Shown: positions 31,987-42,800 of the stretch, piece after piece
Layout of the letters: the number at the start of each line of letters is the position of its first letter
Numbering within the stretch: position 1 is the first letter of the stretch
DNA from: Sphaerolaimus hirsutus
Taxonomy: Eukaryota; Nematoda; Chromadorea; Monhysterida; Sphaerolaimidae
Assembly: GCA_964036195.1 (NCBI GenBank)
Contig: OZ038458.1
Coordinates: 1,984,001 to 2,048,000 of the forward strand
DNA length: 64,000 nt
Direction: 5' to 3'
The notes under the pieces: generated by a model
Database searches by the model: none
What the model was told of the DNA's origin: nothing
Seen by the model: only the letters and a program-made list of their open reading frames with translations
Translations under genes and position numbers: made by a program

Positions 31987-32157
31987 ATGTCGCAAAACGG
32001 TGCTGCAGCTTCGAATCCGGCAAAGAAGGCGAAATTCGGTCAAAAAGTGACGGCAGAGCGGCGGTTTGGAAGTTTTAAGGTTGGAGAATTTTTAGTGGTG
32101 TGGTTAAGGTGTCCAGACATATTTTTGAGTTTTGTCGCGATCTTATTTTCCCGTTAA
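31987..32157 (+). CDS. Short ORF between minisatellite arrays, possible first exon
   Basis: A 56-codon frame beginning ATGTCGCAAAACGG. The first 31 residues are Lys/Arg/Ala-rich and protein-like; AAG followed by GTTGGA offers a weak splice donor at about residue 31, after which the frame turns hydrophobic and stops. No domain is recognised. It could be a 5' exon of a gene or transposase fragment whose rest was displaced by the arrays. Confidence 0.25.
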   Translation: MSQNGAAASNPAKKAKFGQKVTAERRFGSFKVGEFLVVWLRCPDIFLSFVAILFSR

Positions 32158-32309
32158 TCGCTGATAGGTGCCCCGAGGGACCTCCTACCATTTATTAATT
32201 GAAGTTTTTTGGAACTTTGCCAGTTCTCTCAAAATTATATCTGGTGCGGCAGTAAGAGTCTGCCAGCGGGCTAAATGTGTCTGGATGGTTGTTTGTTTGT
32301 AATTTGATT

Positions 32310-33963
32310 GCAGATCGGTACTTCTTGAAGCACAATCTTGAATAGTGACTTTTGATTGCAGATTGGTACTTCTTGAAGCACAATCTTGAATAGTGACTTT
32401 TGATTGCAGATCGGTACTTCTTGAAGCACAATCTTGAATAGTGACTTTAGATTGCAGATCGGTACTTCTGAAAGCACAATCTTGAATAGTGACTTTAGAT
32501 TGCAGATCGGTACTTCTGAAAGCACAATTTTGAATAGTGACTTTAGAATGCAGATTGGTACTTCTGAAAGCACAATCTTGAATAGTGACTTTAGATTGCA
32601 GATCGGTACTTCTGAAAGCACAATTTTGAATAGTGACTTTAGATTGCAGATCGGTACTTCTGAAAGCACAATTTTGAATAGTGACTTTAGAATGCAGATT
32701 GGTACTTCTGAAAGCACAATTTTGAATAGTGACTTTAGATTGCAGATCGGTACTTCTGGAAGCACAATCTTGAATAGTGACTTTAGAATGCAGATCGGTA
32801 CTTCTGGAAGCACAATCTTGAATAGTGACTTTAGAATGCAGATCGGTACTTCTGGAAGCACAATCTTGAATAGTGAATTTAGATTGCAGATCGGTACTTC
32901 TTGAAGCACAATCTTGAATCGTGACTTTTGATTGCAGATCGGTACTTCTTGAAGCACAATCTTGAATAGTGACTTTTGATTGCAGATCGGTACTTCTTGA
33001 AGCACAATCTTGAATAGTGACTTTTGATTGCAGATCGGTACTTCTTGAAGCACAATCTTGAATAGTGACTTTTGATTGCAGATCGGTACTTCTTGAAGCA
33101 CAATCTTGAATAGTAACTTTTGATTGCAGATCGGTACTTCTTGAAGCACAATCTTGAATAGTGACTTTTGATTGCAGATCAGTACTTCTTGAAGCACAAT
33201 CTTGAATAGTGACTTTTGATTGCAGATCAGTACTTCTTGAAGCACAATCTTGAATAGTGACTTTTGATTGCAGATCGGTACTTCTTGAAGCACAATCTTG
33301 AATAGTGACTTTTGATTGCAGATCAGTACTTCTTGAAGCACAATCTTGAATAGTGACTTTTGATTGCAGATCGGTACTTCTTGAAGCACAATCTTGAATA
33401 GTGACTTTAGATTGCAGATCGGTACTTCTTGAAGCACAATCTTGAATAGTGACTTTTGATTGCAGATCGGTACTTCTGGAAGCACAATCTTGAATAGTGA
33501 CTTTTGATTGCAGATCAGTACTTCTTGAAGCACAACATTGAATAGTGACTTTTGATTGCAGATCAGTACTTCTTGAAGCACAATCTTGAATAGTGACTTT
33601 TGATTGCAGATCGGTACTTCTTGAAGCACAATCTTGAATAGTGACTTTTGATTGCAGATCGGTACTTCTGGAAGCACAATCTTGAATAGTGACTTTTGAT
33701 TGCAGATCGGTACTTCTTGAAGCACAATCTTGAATAGTGACTTTTGATTGCAGATCAGTACTTCTTGAAGCACAATCTTGAATAGTGACTTTTGATTGCA
33801 GATCGGTACTTCTTGAAGCACAATCTTGAATAGTGACTTTTGATTGCAGATCAGTACTTCTTGAAGCACAATCTTGAATAGTGACTTTTGATTGCAGATC
33901 GGTACTTCTTGAAGCACAATCTTGAATAGTGACTCTAGATTGCAGATCAGTACTTCTTGAAGC
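32310..33963. repeat. 48-bp minisatellite array 2
   Basis: About 34 copies of the same unit in the same orientation as array 1, separated from it by about 540 bp of unique sequence. The left third repeats, in the same order, a block of unit variants also found twice in array 1; the right two thirds are nearly uniform, so they expanded more recently. Confidence 0.95.
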
Positions 33964-33965
33964 AA

Positions 33966-34560
33966 AAAAACAAATATCACTGATAATTTGATATTTTGGT
34001 GACACTAGTGACATTTTACAGTGTGTGGGAAGAAGCTTCTGTAGGGATTTTGCCTGGACACTGCTCAACAAAATGTTCATAACATTGAATCATGGTCCTG
34101 TCCACCACCTGTTTGGTGACCCAAATTGACCCAGCTCTTGCCAGTTGCACCCAAGCGCCACAAACGCAGTTGTTAACAGCCAATTGGGAGGACCAGCAAG
34201 CATTTAACAGCCTAGTATGAAGGTCAACAGTACCGTGGTCACAACCATGATAGCAATCAGATAAACACCCAAAGGATTGTTCATATGAGCCCATTAAAAT
34301 GGTCATATGTTCAAAGGATTGACCCCATTAGTCATAACAGAAGATTTTAACAAAACTTGCTAATGAATGAAATAATTCTAATAGCTTGTGTGAGGAGTGC
34401 AAATTTTGTATCTTGTAAACTGCACAGCCACTAGCCATTTTGCGCGCGAGGGTGCAATTTCACATACACATTACCAATGTATTAGCCTTTTCTTTTAACC
34501 TTATTTAAGCACTATTCCAAGCAAAAATTGACTTGAAGTCACAAACATTCCACAAAAAGC
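33966..34560. repeat. Left arm of 595-bp inverted repeat
   Basis: Inverse of 35,699-36,293, equal length, with one difference noticed (an A/T change in the TTCCAAGC context). Its outer end abuts the 48-bp array directly. A 96-codon Cys-containing frame (34,016-34,306, minus) is present identically in the other arm. Confidence 0.9.
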
Positions 34561-34618
34561 GATTTTCCCCTTTTAGCTTCTAAACCTCAAAATAGCCTAT
34601 ATATTGAACCCCCCCAAA

Positions 34619-34754
34619 CGCCCCCCCCCACATTTTTTTCCAGCTATCTATCCCTCTGGAGGAGCAATTTACTATCTATCTTAACCCCCGCAGGGGTCCA
34701 AATCTACAAGACCCCTGCCCCAGATAGCTGGCTGATTTTTTTTTTGGGGGGGGC
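34619..34754. mobile_element. Short fold-back element with C/G-run ends
   Basis: CGCCCCCCCC plus TTCCAGCTATCT on the left matches AGATAGCTGGCTG plus GGGGGGGGCG on the right in inverse orientation. It lies in the spacer of the 595-bp inverted repeat. Confidence 0.5.
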
Positions 34755-35058
34755 GAGATGTGGGTTCATTCAGGTGATAGTAGCCAAGGATTTTGTCGCC
34801 CAGGATAGATGGATAGCTTGATGGGTTTTTTATTTTGGGTACACCCTTTGGAGACCCCTATGCAACTGCATTAAAATTTGATAAATACAGGCTGTCTTTT
34901 TTCAAATGGTTGATACATACTTGCACATTGTTGTTTTTGTTGTTGTTTGAAAAAATTTGAACACATTGCTATTTATTTACCAACTTAAGCTACTTTTGTC
35001 ACAGAACCACATGAAGCTCAGAATCCTGGTGATCCTGTTTTTGGTCATATTTTCTTTG

Positions 35059-35352
35059 TATGGTATTTGCTTGAAAAATTCCACCTTGAACAATTCCCCC
35101 TCACAAATACTCCCCCATGTTAGATGAGTGAGGAAAAAATTATTACCTTTCAAATAATCCTCCCTTTAGGAATATGATAAATTTGTTGTGAAAAATTTGA
35201 ACAAAAATTGCATCTTATGTTGTGTCTACACCAAATTAAATGAAATGGGTTGATAGTAACATGCTTGAAAATTTTGATGAAAAATATCTCCTTGAATAAA
35301 TCCCCCCTTAAAAGGCTGATTCGTTGGAGGAATTATTCTAGCACATACAGTA
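35059..35352. mobile_element. Degenerate C-run MITE copy
   Basis: Starts near TATGGTATTTGCTTGAA and ends near ACATACAGTA, with TTGAACAATTCCCCC-type interior; an eroded relative of 20,516-20,855. Confidence 0.45.
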
Positions 35353-35698
35353 CATGTTATTTTCTCTGTTCTTAAGGTTTTGTTATAAACTATAAAAATT
35401 ATCAACCTGTTGATTGTCCACTTTGCTGTGTAGAGTTGGTAAATAATTGATTTTTTTCTTTTATAATTTTCCCAAAATGCCTACTGAATTAGTTTACTAC
35501 AGTTATGATTGTGGAAATTTTGCACATTGCAGTAGTTGCAATTAGGGATGGCCAAAAATTTTTTTAACAACCCTGTTTAAAAAAACAACGTTAAAAAAAA
35601 GAGTTTTTTAAAAGCTCTCAGATATGGTTATGGGTCAACATTTATAAGTGGTAATTTGTGTCAAAAATACCCATTTTTTGTTGACTTGTTAGTATATT

Positions 35699-36293
35699 GC
35701 TTTTTGTGGAATGTTTGTGACTTCAAGTCAATTTTTGCATGGAATAGTGCTTAAATAAGGTTAAAAGAAAAGGCTAATACATTGGTAATGTGTATGTGAA
35801 ATTGCACCCTCGCGCGCAAAATGGCTAGTGGCTGTGCAGTTTACAAGATACAAAATTTGCACTCCTCACACAAGCTATTAGAATTATTTCATTCATTAGC
35901 AAGTTTTGTTAAAATCTTCTGTTATGACTAATGGGGTCAATCCTTTGAACATATGACCATTTTAATGGGCTCATATGAACAATCCTTTGGGTGTTTATCT
36001 GATTGCTATCATGGTTGTGACCACGGTACTGTTGACCTTCATACTAGGCTGTTAAATGCTTGCTGGTCCTCCCAATTGGCTGTTAACAACTGCGTTTGTG
36101 GCGCTTGGGTGCAACTGGCAAGAGCTGGGTCAATTTGGGTCACCAAACAGGTGGTGGACAGGACCATGATTCAATGTTATGAACATTTTGTTGAGCAGTG
36201 TCCAGGCAAAATCCCTACAGAAGCTTCTTCCCACACACTGTAAAATGTCACTAGTGTCACCAAAATATCAAATTATCAGTGATATTTGTTTTT
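35699..36293. repeat. Right arm of 595-bp inverted repeat
   Basis: Inverse partner of 33,966-34,560. Beyond its outer end, 36,308-36,360 holds a divergent copy of the arm's outermost sequence (TTTTGGTGATGCTAC ... CATTTTACAG) in the orientation of the left arm, so the boundary has been reworked more than once. Confidence 0.9.
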
Positions 36294-36546
36294 ACTGTTC
36301 ATTTGAGATTTTGGTGATGCTACATAACATTTTACAGGGTGTGAAGCTGGTCTCTGCATGGCTTGTTAGTTGTTGAAATTTGTTTGAGAAATAATTCTAA
36401 AGATGCTTGTTCAAGTGCAGCTGTATAAATGCCTTTGGTGCCCTCTCATTCGTGGATGAGCTTTGGATGATTGACAGGTTAGTAGATTTCATTGATGTTT
36501 TTGGTGCTGCTTGGAGGTTTTCTGACATTTGTGGCCTTGAGCCTGT

Positions 36547-36670
36547 TACAGTGTATTTCCCTGACTTGTTCCCCTGACTAGGAAATAATACCCCCCTCGA
36601 ATTAACCCTCCCTCAAATTTTGCTGGTGAAATAATAAACCTCCATAGGGGTATTTCGAGGTAATACAGTA
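36547..36670. mobile_element. C-run MITE copy
   Basis: From TACAGTGTATTTCCC to GTATTTCGAGG and TAATACAGTA, with CCCCCCTCGAATTAACCC interior. Confidence 0.5.
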
Positions 36671-36891
36671 GTGTATTTTTTTACTTATAATTCTTGTTTA
36701 AGGTAACTCATTTGTTTTCATGTGTGCTCTGCGTTACACAGATCACAAATGCGGTATTTATCATGTAAATACTTATAACACAACTTAGGTGGGGTATTTC
36801 GAGAAGTGGTATTTTTCCCCAGCTCGTCAGACATGGGGGTATTTCTAGTAGGGGGTTTTTGAATGGGGAATAATTTCAGGACAATATATAA

Positions 36892-37261
36892 TACTGTATT
36901 TCCTCAAAACACCCAGGGGGTTTATTTTTTCAGAGTGGAAATTTTGAGGGGGGTTTATTTCATAAGAAATTTTCACGAAATTCATAGTAAAGAGTACACT
37001 TTTGTATACACAAAAGAGGTGATCAACATGTCCAAGTAGGGTATATTTGGACATCCACATCTATCGCTACACAAACTAGTACATGTGTAGCTGCTATGCA
37101 AACTGCGACCAATATATACATAATGTACACTGCATACATCATGTGCATTATTCCAGACAGGGGTCTTTCGAGGGGGGTATTTTTTCCCCAGCCCAAAAAC
37201 CCCTGGGGGTATTTGGAGGGGGGTTTATTCAAGGGGGGGGGTAAATCAAGGAAATATGGTA
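36892..37261. mobile_element. C-run MITE copy adjacent to the giant element
   Basis: From TACTGTATTTCCTC to CAAGGAAATATGGTA with GGGGG/CCCCC blocks. It ends about 170 bp before the giant retrotransposon's left boundary. Confidence 0.6.
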
Positions 37262-37442
37262 CATAAATTGTCCATAAGGCAATTTTTTTCCTGACTAGAT
37301 TTTACTCAATTAGGAATGCTTGGACATTTGCAAATTGAGTAGACAACCTGGATATTATGTGCAAAACTTTCCAGCGCATCATGTGCACATTTCAATTTTT
37401 GCTCAAACATGCTTCCATTTACTATTTGTGTAATGCGAGAAC

Positions 37443-37499
37443 TGACGGCGGGCCACCAAAGTGCCAGACCTACGTCTCTGGGACGGTGACCCAGCGTCA
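37443..37499 (+). repeat. CCTACGYC-loop hairpin, U3 copy 1
   Basis: Core 37,461-37,484: stem CCAGA/TCTGG around loop CCTACGTC. Outer arms TGACGGCGGGCCACC and GGTGACCCAGCGTCA pair at 12 of 15 positions. The same hairpin is at 63,766-63,822 in the 3' LTR. Confidence 0.85.
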
Positions 37500-37572
37500 A
37501 TTAACGCTTACCAAACCCTAATTATGGCGCTTTAGTCGCCGGGGACGCCATATTGACCCCTTTTGGGCCAAG

Positions 37573-37580
37573 TGACGTCA
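37573..37580. promoter_or_regulatory. CRE-like site TGACGTCA in U3, copy 1
   Basis: A perfect palindromic CREB/ATF consensus inside the first copy of the U3 duplication; also present in the 3' LTR at 63,896. Confidence 0.6.
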
Positions 37581-37641
37581 TTACGACGCCGTCCTATACG
37601 GAACCTAACTTATAGGGAACTTACGGCGCAACGAACGCCAG

Positions 37642-37718
37642 CTATGGTAATTGGCGCCAGATCACCAAAGTGCCAGACCTACGCCTCTGGGACGGTGATT
37701 AAGCGTGAATTACCATAG
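37642..37718 (+). repeat. CCTACGYC-loop hairpin, U3 copy 2
   Basis: Core 37,670-37,693: CCAGA/TCTGG with loop CCTACGCC. The outer end is a perfect 11-bp pairing CTATGGTAATT/AATTACCATAG. Confidence 0.85.
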
Positions 37719-37801
37719 AACGGTAAATCGATGGCGCTACGCCGCCGGCCTTAATTAGTGGAACGGCCTAATTAGCTGCCTTTAGTCGTGAAAAGCCCGG
37801 G

Positions 37802-37809
37802 TGACGTCA
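37802..37809. promoter_or_regulatory. CRE-like site TGACGTCA in U3, copy 2
   Basis: A second perfect TGACGTCA in the second copy of the U3 duplication, the arrangement expected of a duplicated enhancer. Confidence 0.6.
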
Positions 37810-38286
37810 TTCGACACCTCCGGGAACGAAACCTAACTTTTGCGGTAGTTACGGCGCTTTCACTAAAAAGAAAAGCAGCGCTGAGTGAAAACTGTGTTTC
37901 CCGAGTGTGGCGGTCAAACGAGCGCCGGCGAACGATTCCGACGGCCGCGACAGCGCCGCGCCGCCACCATTCGACACCCGCCGACCGCCGGAACCCGGGA
38001 GAGGGGGATTTTGGGTGTTTTGGGAGACTTTGGGAACGGGTCGGATCGGCTACTTTTGGCCGAGTGCCAACTTTCAGGAAATGGCACTGAGTGTATTTTC
38101 GAGGGGGTTTAAGCGCTGCCGCCGTATCTTGGCGACAGTTCATTGTTCAAAAACTTGTAAATTCACCCCTACCCAGCCCCCGCGAGCGTCGACAGCGTTG
38201 GCCGCCGGAAACGTCCGCGGAGCGACAGACTTCGGCCGCTCAGAGTTCTTGGTGGGAGTGGCCACCGGAAGGGAGGGCCCCGATAG

Positions 38287-38311
38287 CTCCTGAAGCCTAC
38301 GCCCTTCGGAG
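38287..38311 (+). repeat. CCTACGYC-loop hairpin, U3 copy 3 (GAAG/CTTC stem)
   Basis: CTCC-T-GAAG, loop CCTACGCC, CTTC-GGAG. The stem sequence differs entirely from the CCARR class but still pairs; this is direct covariation. Confidence 0.7.
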
Positions 38312-39140
38312 TAGAGACGGGTCAACCCTTCTGGAGGGATATGTGCCTTAGGTTAAAATTAGTAAAGGGAATTGGAAGAGTGCCAAAAAGGCCGTTTTTG
38401 TGTGTAACTTGGCACATATCCCGTAGCCATTGCTGCCACAGGGAGGAGTTTGTGATGTTTTAGGCTGTAGGTTGTAGGTTTAGGTTGTAGGTGCGCGGTA
38501 GGTGCCGCGGTATGTGATTTATTACGTATGTACATGTATTTATTTGCACTTAATTACCCACCTAAACCCCTTAGTTTGTGATAATTGCATGTGTTTGTGA
38601 TTGTATTTTTACGTTCGCACTTATTTCTGTGTGTTGCACGTATTTCTGTGTTTGCACTTTTGCACGTCGTGTTTAGTTCCACGTTGGCCGATTTGGTACG
38701 CTGGTTTGGACGAGCTCACGTTGAGCAATTACGGTTGTTTTTTTTGTGTTTTTGGTCCTTTTGCAGTTGTTTGCCGTTCTCGAGTAGCTGTGGATTTACT
38801 TGGCATGTTTCCAATGGTATCACGTTTAGTTTTGGAGAGTTTCGCTCAGTTTAGGCACTTTTAAGCTGTTAGTTTGTGCGTTTACATTTGGTAGGTTACT
38901 GTAGGTATTGTACTTTCTAGTTTGGCACAGTTCCAGGTTTGGTTTCATTAGCTGGCTGAGTGCCAGAAGAAAGGTGTTCCTGAATGTCAAGTCACCATTC
39001 CCTTGTTCCATTAAAAAGTAACCCTTGTGGTAACATGGCTCTGTTCAACTGAAGTCACTTATTTTCGGTACACTTTCGAATGCACTTTCGTGATTGGTTG
39101 GCTCCGCCCAGCTGCAAACCGGTTTTGGGCACTTCAAACC

Positions 39141-39178
39141 TATAAAAGAGAGCCCCAATCCAGTGATTGTCATCAGTC
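39141..39178 (+). promoter_or_regulatory. LTR core promoter: TATA box and initiator
   Basis: TATAAAAG at 39,141-39,148 with TCAGTC at 39,173-39,178; the initiator A (39,175) is 34 bases downstream of the TATA start. This marks the probable U3/R border. Preceding sequence includes short GC-rich boxes. Confidence 0.7.
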
Positions 39179-39844
39179 TATTCAATCCAATTCTAATTAC
39201 TAAGTCAGTGATTTACCAGCTGAAATGAGCCTACCCTTGGTTATTCATTCTCTGCTAACTCTGGCATAGGCCTTCTCTTCCCTCTGCACGGTGACATTTA
39301 GGTTCACAGGGGCAGGAGTGGCCACACGGAGCTGCCGGTATAGCTAAGATAGGGTGTTGTATGGGGAGAACCCACCATCTGTGATGCTTACTGTACGTCT
39401 GGACCTCTGTGGACTTGTTTTAGGCGTAGTATAAGCTGAAGTAGGCTGTACACCTATTGACTCGCTCTAGGCTTTCGTAAGGGCCCAAACAGTTGTGCTA
39501 CGTCGTTGTAGATTACTTTTGATAGTGGTGCTGTGCCAAGCTAGGACTTAAGTACCTGGACTTGTGTGGTCTCTTACCAGTGCATCGTATTGCTATCCTC
39601 ACCTGTCTGGTTTAGCTTTCATGACCCTGAGTGTTATTTAGTCATTTTTATGTTAATGTTCTGATTTGGAAAGTGGAAAGGTAAATTGGAAATATTTAAA
39701 TACTTTGGAAGCTTTATTTGCAACGTGAATTGAGAAACCCAATCAGCGTAATTCAAGCTTACTCCGGTGCAACTAATTCTCTACTTAATCTATTGGCTCA
39801 TTCCAGCTAGTGGATCTAATTAATTCTATTCTAATTGGTGAATC

Positions 39845-42800
39845 ATGATGGAAGTTGCTTGTATTTGCTTGCATTCGAGTGATGTTCAATTATCGGTTTT
39901 TGAAGCGTGGGCGAATCTTGTGTCTGTTTCTGAAAGTGCGCCAAGTTCTGAAGGTTTCTGGGAGGTTGATAATTTGGAAATGGGCCCTGCTTTTGATAGT
40001 TTTGAACCCGTGTCGGAAATGTTTCAAATACAACGAAGGGCCACGTATGCGGAAAAGGTTCAGGGCGCTGGTGATTTGGTTGTTGATTCTGTTTTGCCCA
40101 ATGGCGAAGTGGGTTGCGATGCTTCTCAGCAGTGGTTATTTGATCACTTGATCATGGAGCCAGCGTTTATTGAGCCCGGAATTTGTGGTGTTTTTGAGAA
40201 GACCGCTGAAAGGCTGAAGAAAACTGTGCACCCTAGAAACCTTTGGTATTTGGTGGGTAAGAGAGGGAAATTACAGCCGCACGTTATCCGCCGCAAGCTT
40301 TTGCAATTTGCGCGACCGGACTTTGTTAGCTGTGGCAACCAAGTAGACCGAAAAGCTCAGAAGCCTACGTCCTTCGGAGTAGCTAGGTCGAAAGGCACCA
40401 AGCTGGTGAAGTTTGGCAGACAGGGTTCCCGCGCACGCGGCAAGCGTAGGGCTTGTAGGGCAGTTATTGATCGTCCGGTGGACATTATGCCGCTCGTTGA
40501 ATTGTCGGAATTGTGTGATTATCTAGCTGGCGCGTTGCCATCGTTTGTCGTTCCACACGTGCAAAAGGTAACTAAGTCCCCTGCTAGGTGCTGTACATTT
40601 GGCGTAATTAGGCAGGATGGGCTGCATGAGCGCATCGTTGAAAGTTCTGACGGAATTGGACACTGTCCAAGGTGTTGCTATTTGGCTCATAATGATAAGG
40701 TTGTAGTACCCGGGGGTCCACTTTATTATATTGGAGGTCCCACCTCGGGTCACGGCACCGTGTTGCACCCCCCTTTTACCCCCCCTTCACACCGCACACA
40801 TAGCCACCCTCCACGCGTACAGGGCGTAGTGTTTCAGCTTAGCCCTATGCTACCGTGCACATACTGGAACCACAAATGTTGGCTTTTGCGTAAGCGTTTT
40901 GAACGTTTGAAATGTGTGTCACGCGCCTATTACCGTTCGATTTCTTGGCATACTGCCCCATCCATGCTGCAACAGAGTCAAATTTCCAAATTCGAGAGAC
41001 TACGATACACCATGCCCTGGCAGCGATTTTTGATGCGAATTTTGAAATTTTCAAAATCTTTTTCATGTCCTGTGTCAGTCAATTTTCAATTCAAAACTTT
41101 CGATACCGTTGACGTTGAGCCAGAGCTATGTCAATCATGTGAAAAATACGTGACCACTGACTACTCTTACGACTCATTTGATTACCAGTATTTATACTTG
41201 TCAGTTGACGATGGTGCACCATGGTCCTTTGACGATTCTGAGGAATCAACTGTACTAAGCTCGCCACCATGTGCTTCAATTGATAGTGATTCACTAAAAT
41301 GCCAGACCTACGTCTCTGGGATTGTGGACCAGTGTCAATTCGAGCATGATGTGAATTTGGCAGCTGGCCAGTATTCGTATTTGCCAGCTGATGATGGTGT
41401 ATCAGAGTCTTCGGACGACTTTGAGTTTTCAACTGAATGGAGCTTGTCATCGCATGCTTCAATTGACAGCGACTCACTAAAATGCCAGACCGACGTCTCT
41501 GGGATTGCGGGTCACGGCCAATTTGAGCACAGTGTTGACTTGGCAGCTAGCCAGCCTAGTACTCTAGACGACTCTACTTGTGACACGGATGTGGCTTTGG
41601 AACATGTGTGCTCCACTACCTTGTCTGCAGCCCAATCGTTTCAAACAGTGTTTATTGAGGACTCGCTCAATTCTTTCGAAATTATTGACGATTATATGGC
41701 TGACCCTGCTGCACTGAGTGGAGCACACACGACGCCAGATGCCAATGAAAATTACATGGTTCACGCCGCGGATATTAATATGTTGCAGTATAATTCATCC
41801 CTGGGTGTGGTTACTCGCCGCCGCGGCAATTCTAACCAGCAAAGCTTCTTTGAGCTAGACGGTAGGGAACGCGCGCGCCCTGTCGGTCAATGGGCCAGTA
41901 CTAGCCGCCACGGTGTTACGTGTAGTGATGTTGGCGATTCTGTGGGTTCTCGGGGCCGGATGTCTGACCTGGCCACCCCAGCATATACCGCTGAGCCAGG
42001 GATGTCATATGTCAACGAGTCCCGGGATACAGTGCTAAGACGACCCGACGAAGAATTCCCTCACGCTACTAGTTCCCCCTGCTTGAGCATTCAATCTCCT
42101 AGCAGACCCCCCACCTCTGTCTGTGACCTAAGTACCCCCGTGAAACCACCACCTTCTAACCCCGTTAATAGCCCTCAACCCCAACCCTTCACTGGGCCGG
42201 TAAGACAACATCGAGAATTACTGACGAATAACCAATCAGAGATTGATACTATGATTTCCCCCTTGCAACAAGCATGTGAACCTACTAAATTATGGGATCA
42301 CCTGAAACCCTCAGATCAGTGCATTGGGGATGTGTTACAACCCTTTGAAAAACTTCTAAGCGAACTTGATCCCGAGATAAATAAGTTAGACCAGCTATTG
42401 TTTGACCTTGCCACTGTGACACCTTCTGACCCATCCCAGCAAACCACTCTGGATAATGTTACCTCGGCCCTGATGACCCTCCGAACGTGGTCACAGGCAA
42501 TGTTGCCATTCCGTGGATCCCTGCAAGACTCTATTGACCGTACTTTAAGTGTTCACTTGAAACCCCGGGTTGACTCCCTAGCGGGTGATTTACAGTCCCT
42601 ACTGAGTAACTTTTGTGCTGATGCGAATGCCCTAACTAAGCCCCCCGTGGATGTGTCCACGCTGGCTCAGAGACAAGCGAACCAGCAAGTACTGGCAGCG
42701 TCAGACCCTGGCCCCGCGCGCCCACAGTCATGCGCCTACCCCGTTCAGTGTGCACTGGCGTTTGTGCAATCCGTTTTGCTCGTTTCTGCACAGTCAGCAA

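Larger units (their letters stand above)
37429..39844 (+). repeat. 5' LTR and leader (LTR end not resolved)
   Basis: The U3 runs from the left boundary to the promoter at about 39,175, so it is at least 1.75 kb; R, U5 and leader fill the rest to the ORF1 start. Compared with the 3' copy, which starts right after the polypurine tract at 63,704 with TGTGATGCC, the 5' copy lacks its first 48 bases and begins at TGTAATGCG. An internal duplication of about 70 bp (37,549-37,625 and 37,785-37,860), each with a CRE-like site, and three stem-loops lie in U3. I could not assign a PBS or the closing CA, because the 3' LTR is cut after 297 bases. Confidence 0.8.

Noticed and set aside
30574..33980. Long repeat-protein genes on either strand over the 48-bp arrays
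   Set aside because: A 48-bp unit keeps several frames open on both strands at once; there is no start context, splice site or codon-level conservation favouring one frame.
34016..36243. Identical 96-codon Cys-containing frames in both arms of the inverted repeat as a gene
   Set aside because: Identity follows from the repeat itself; no domain, splice sites or promoter. Kept only as part of the inverted repeat.
39500..39844. Primer-binding site of the giant element (for example TGGTGCTGTGCC near 39,528)
   Set aside because: Only a partial match to a His-type PBS, no preceding CA, and the LTR end cannot be placed because the 3' LTR is cut.
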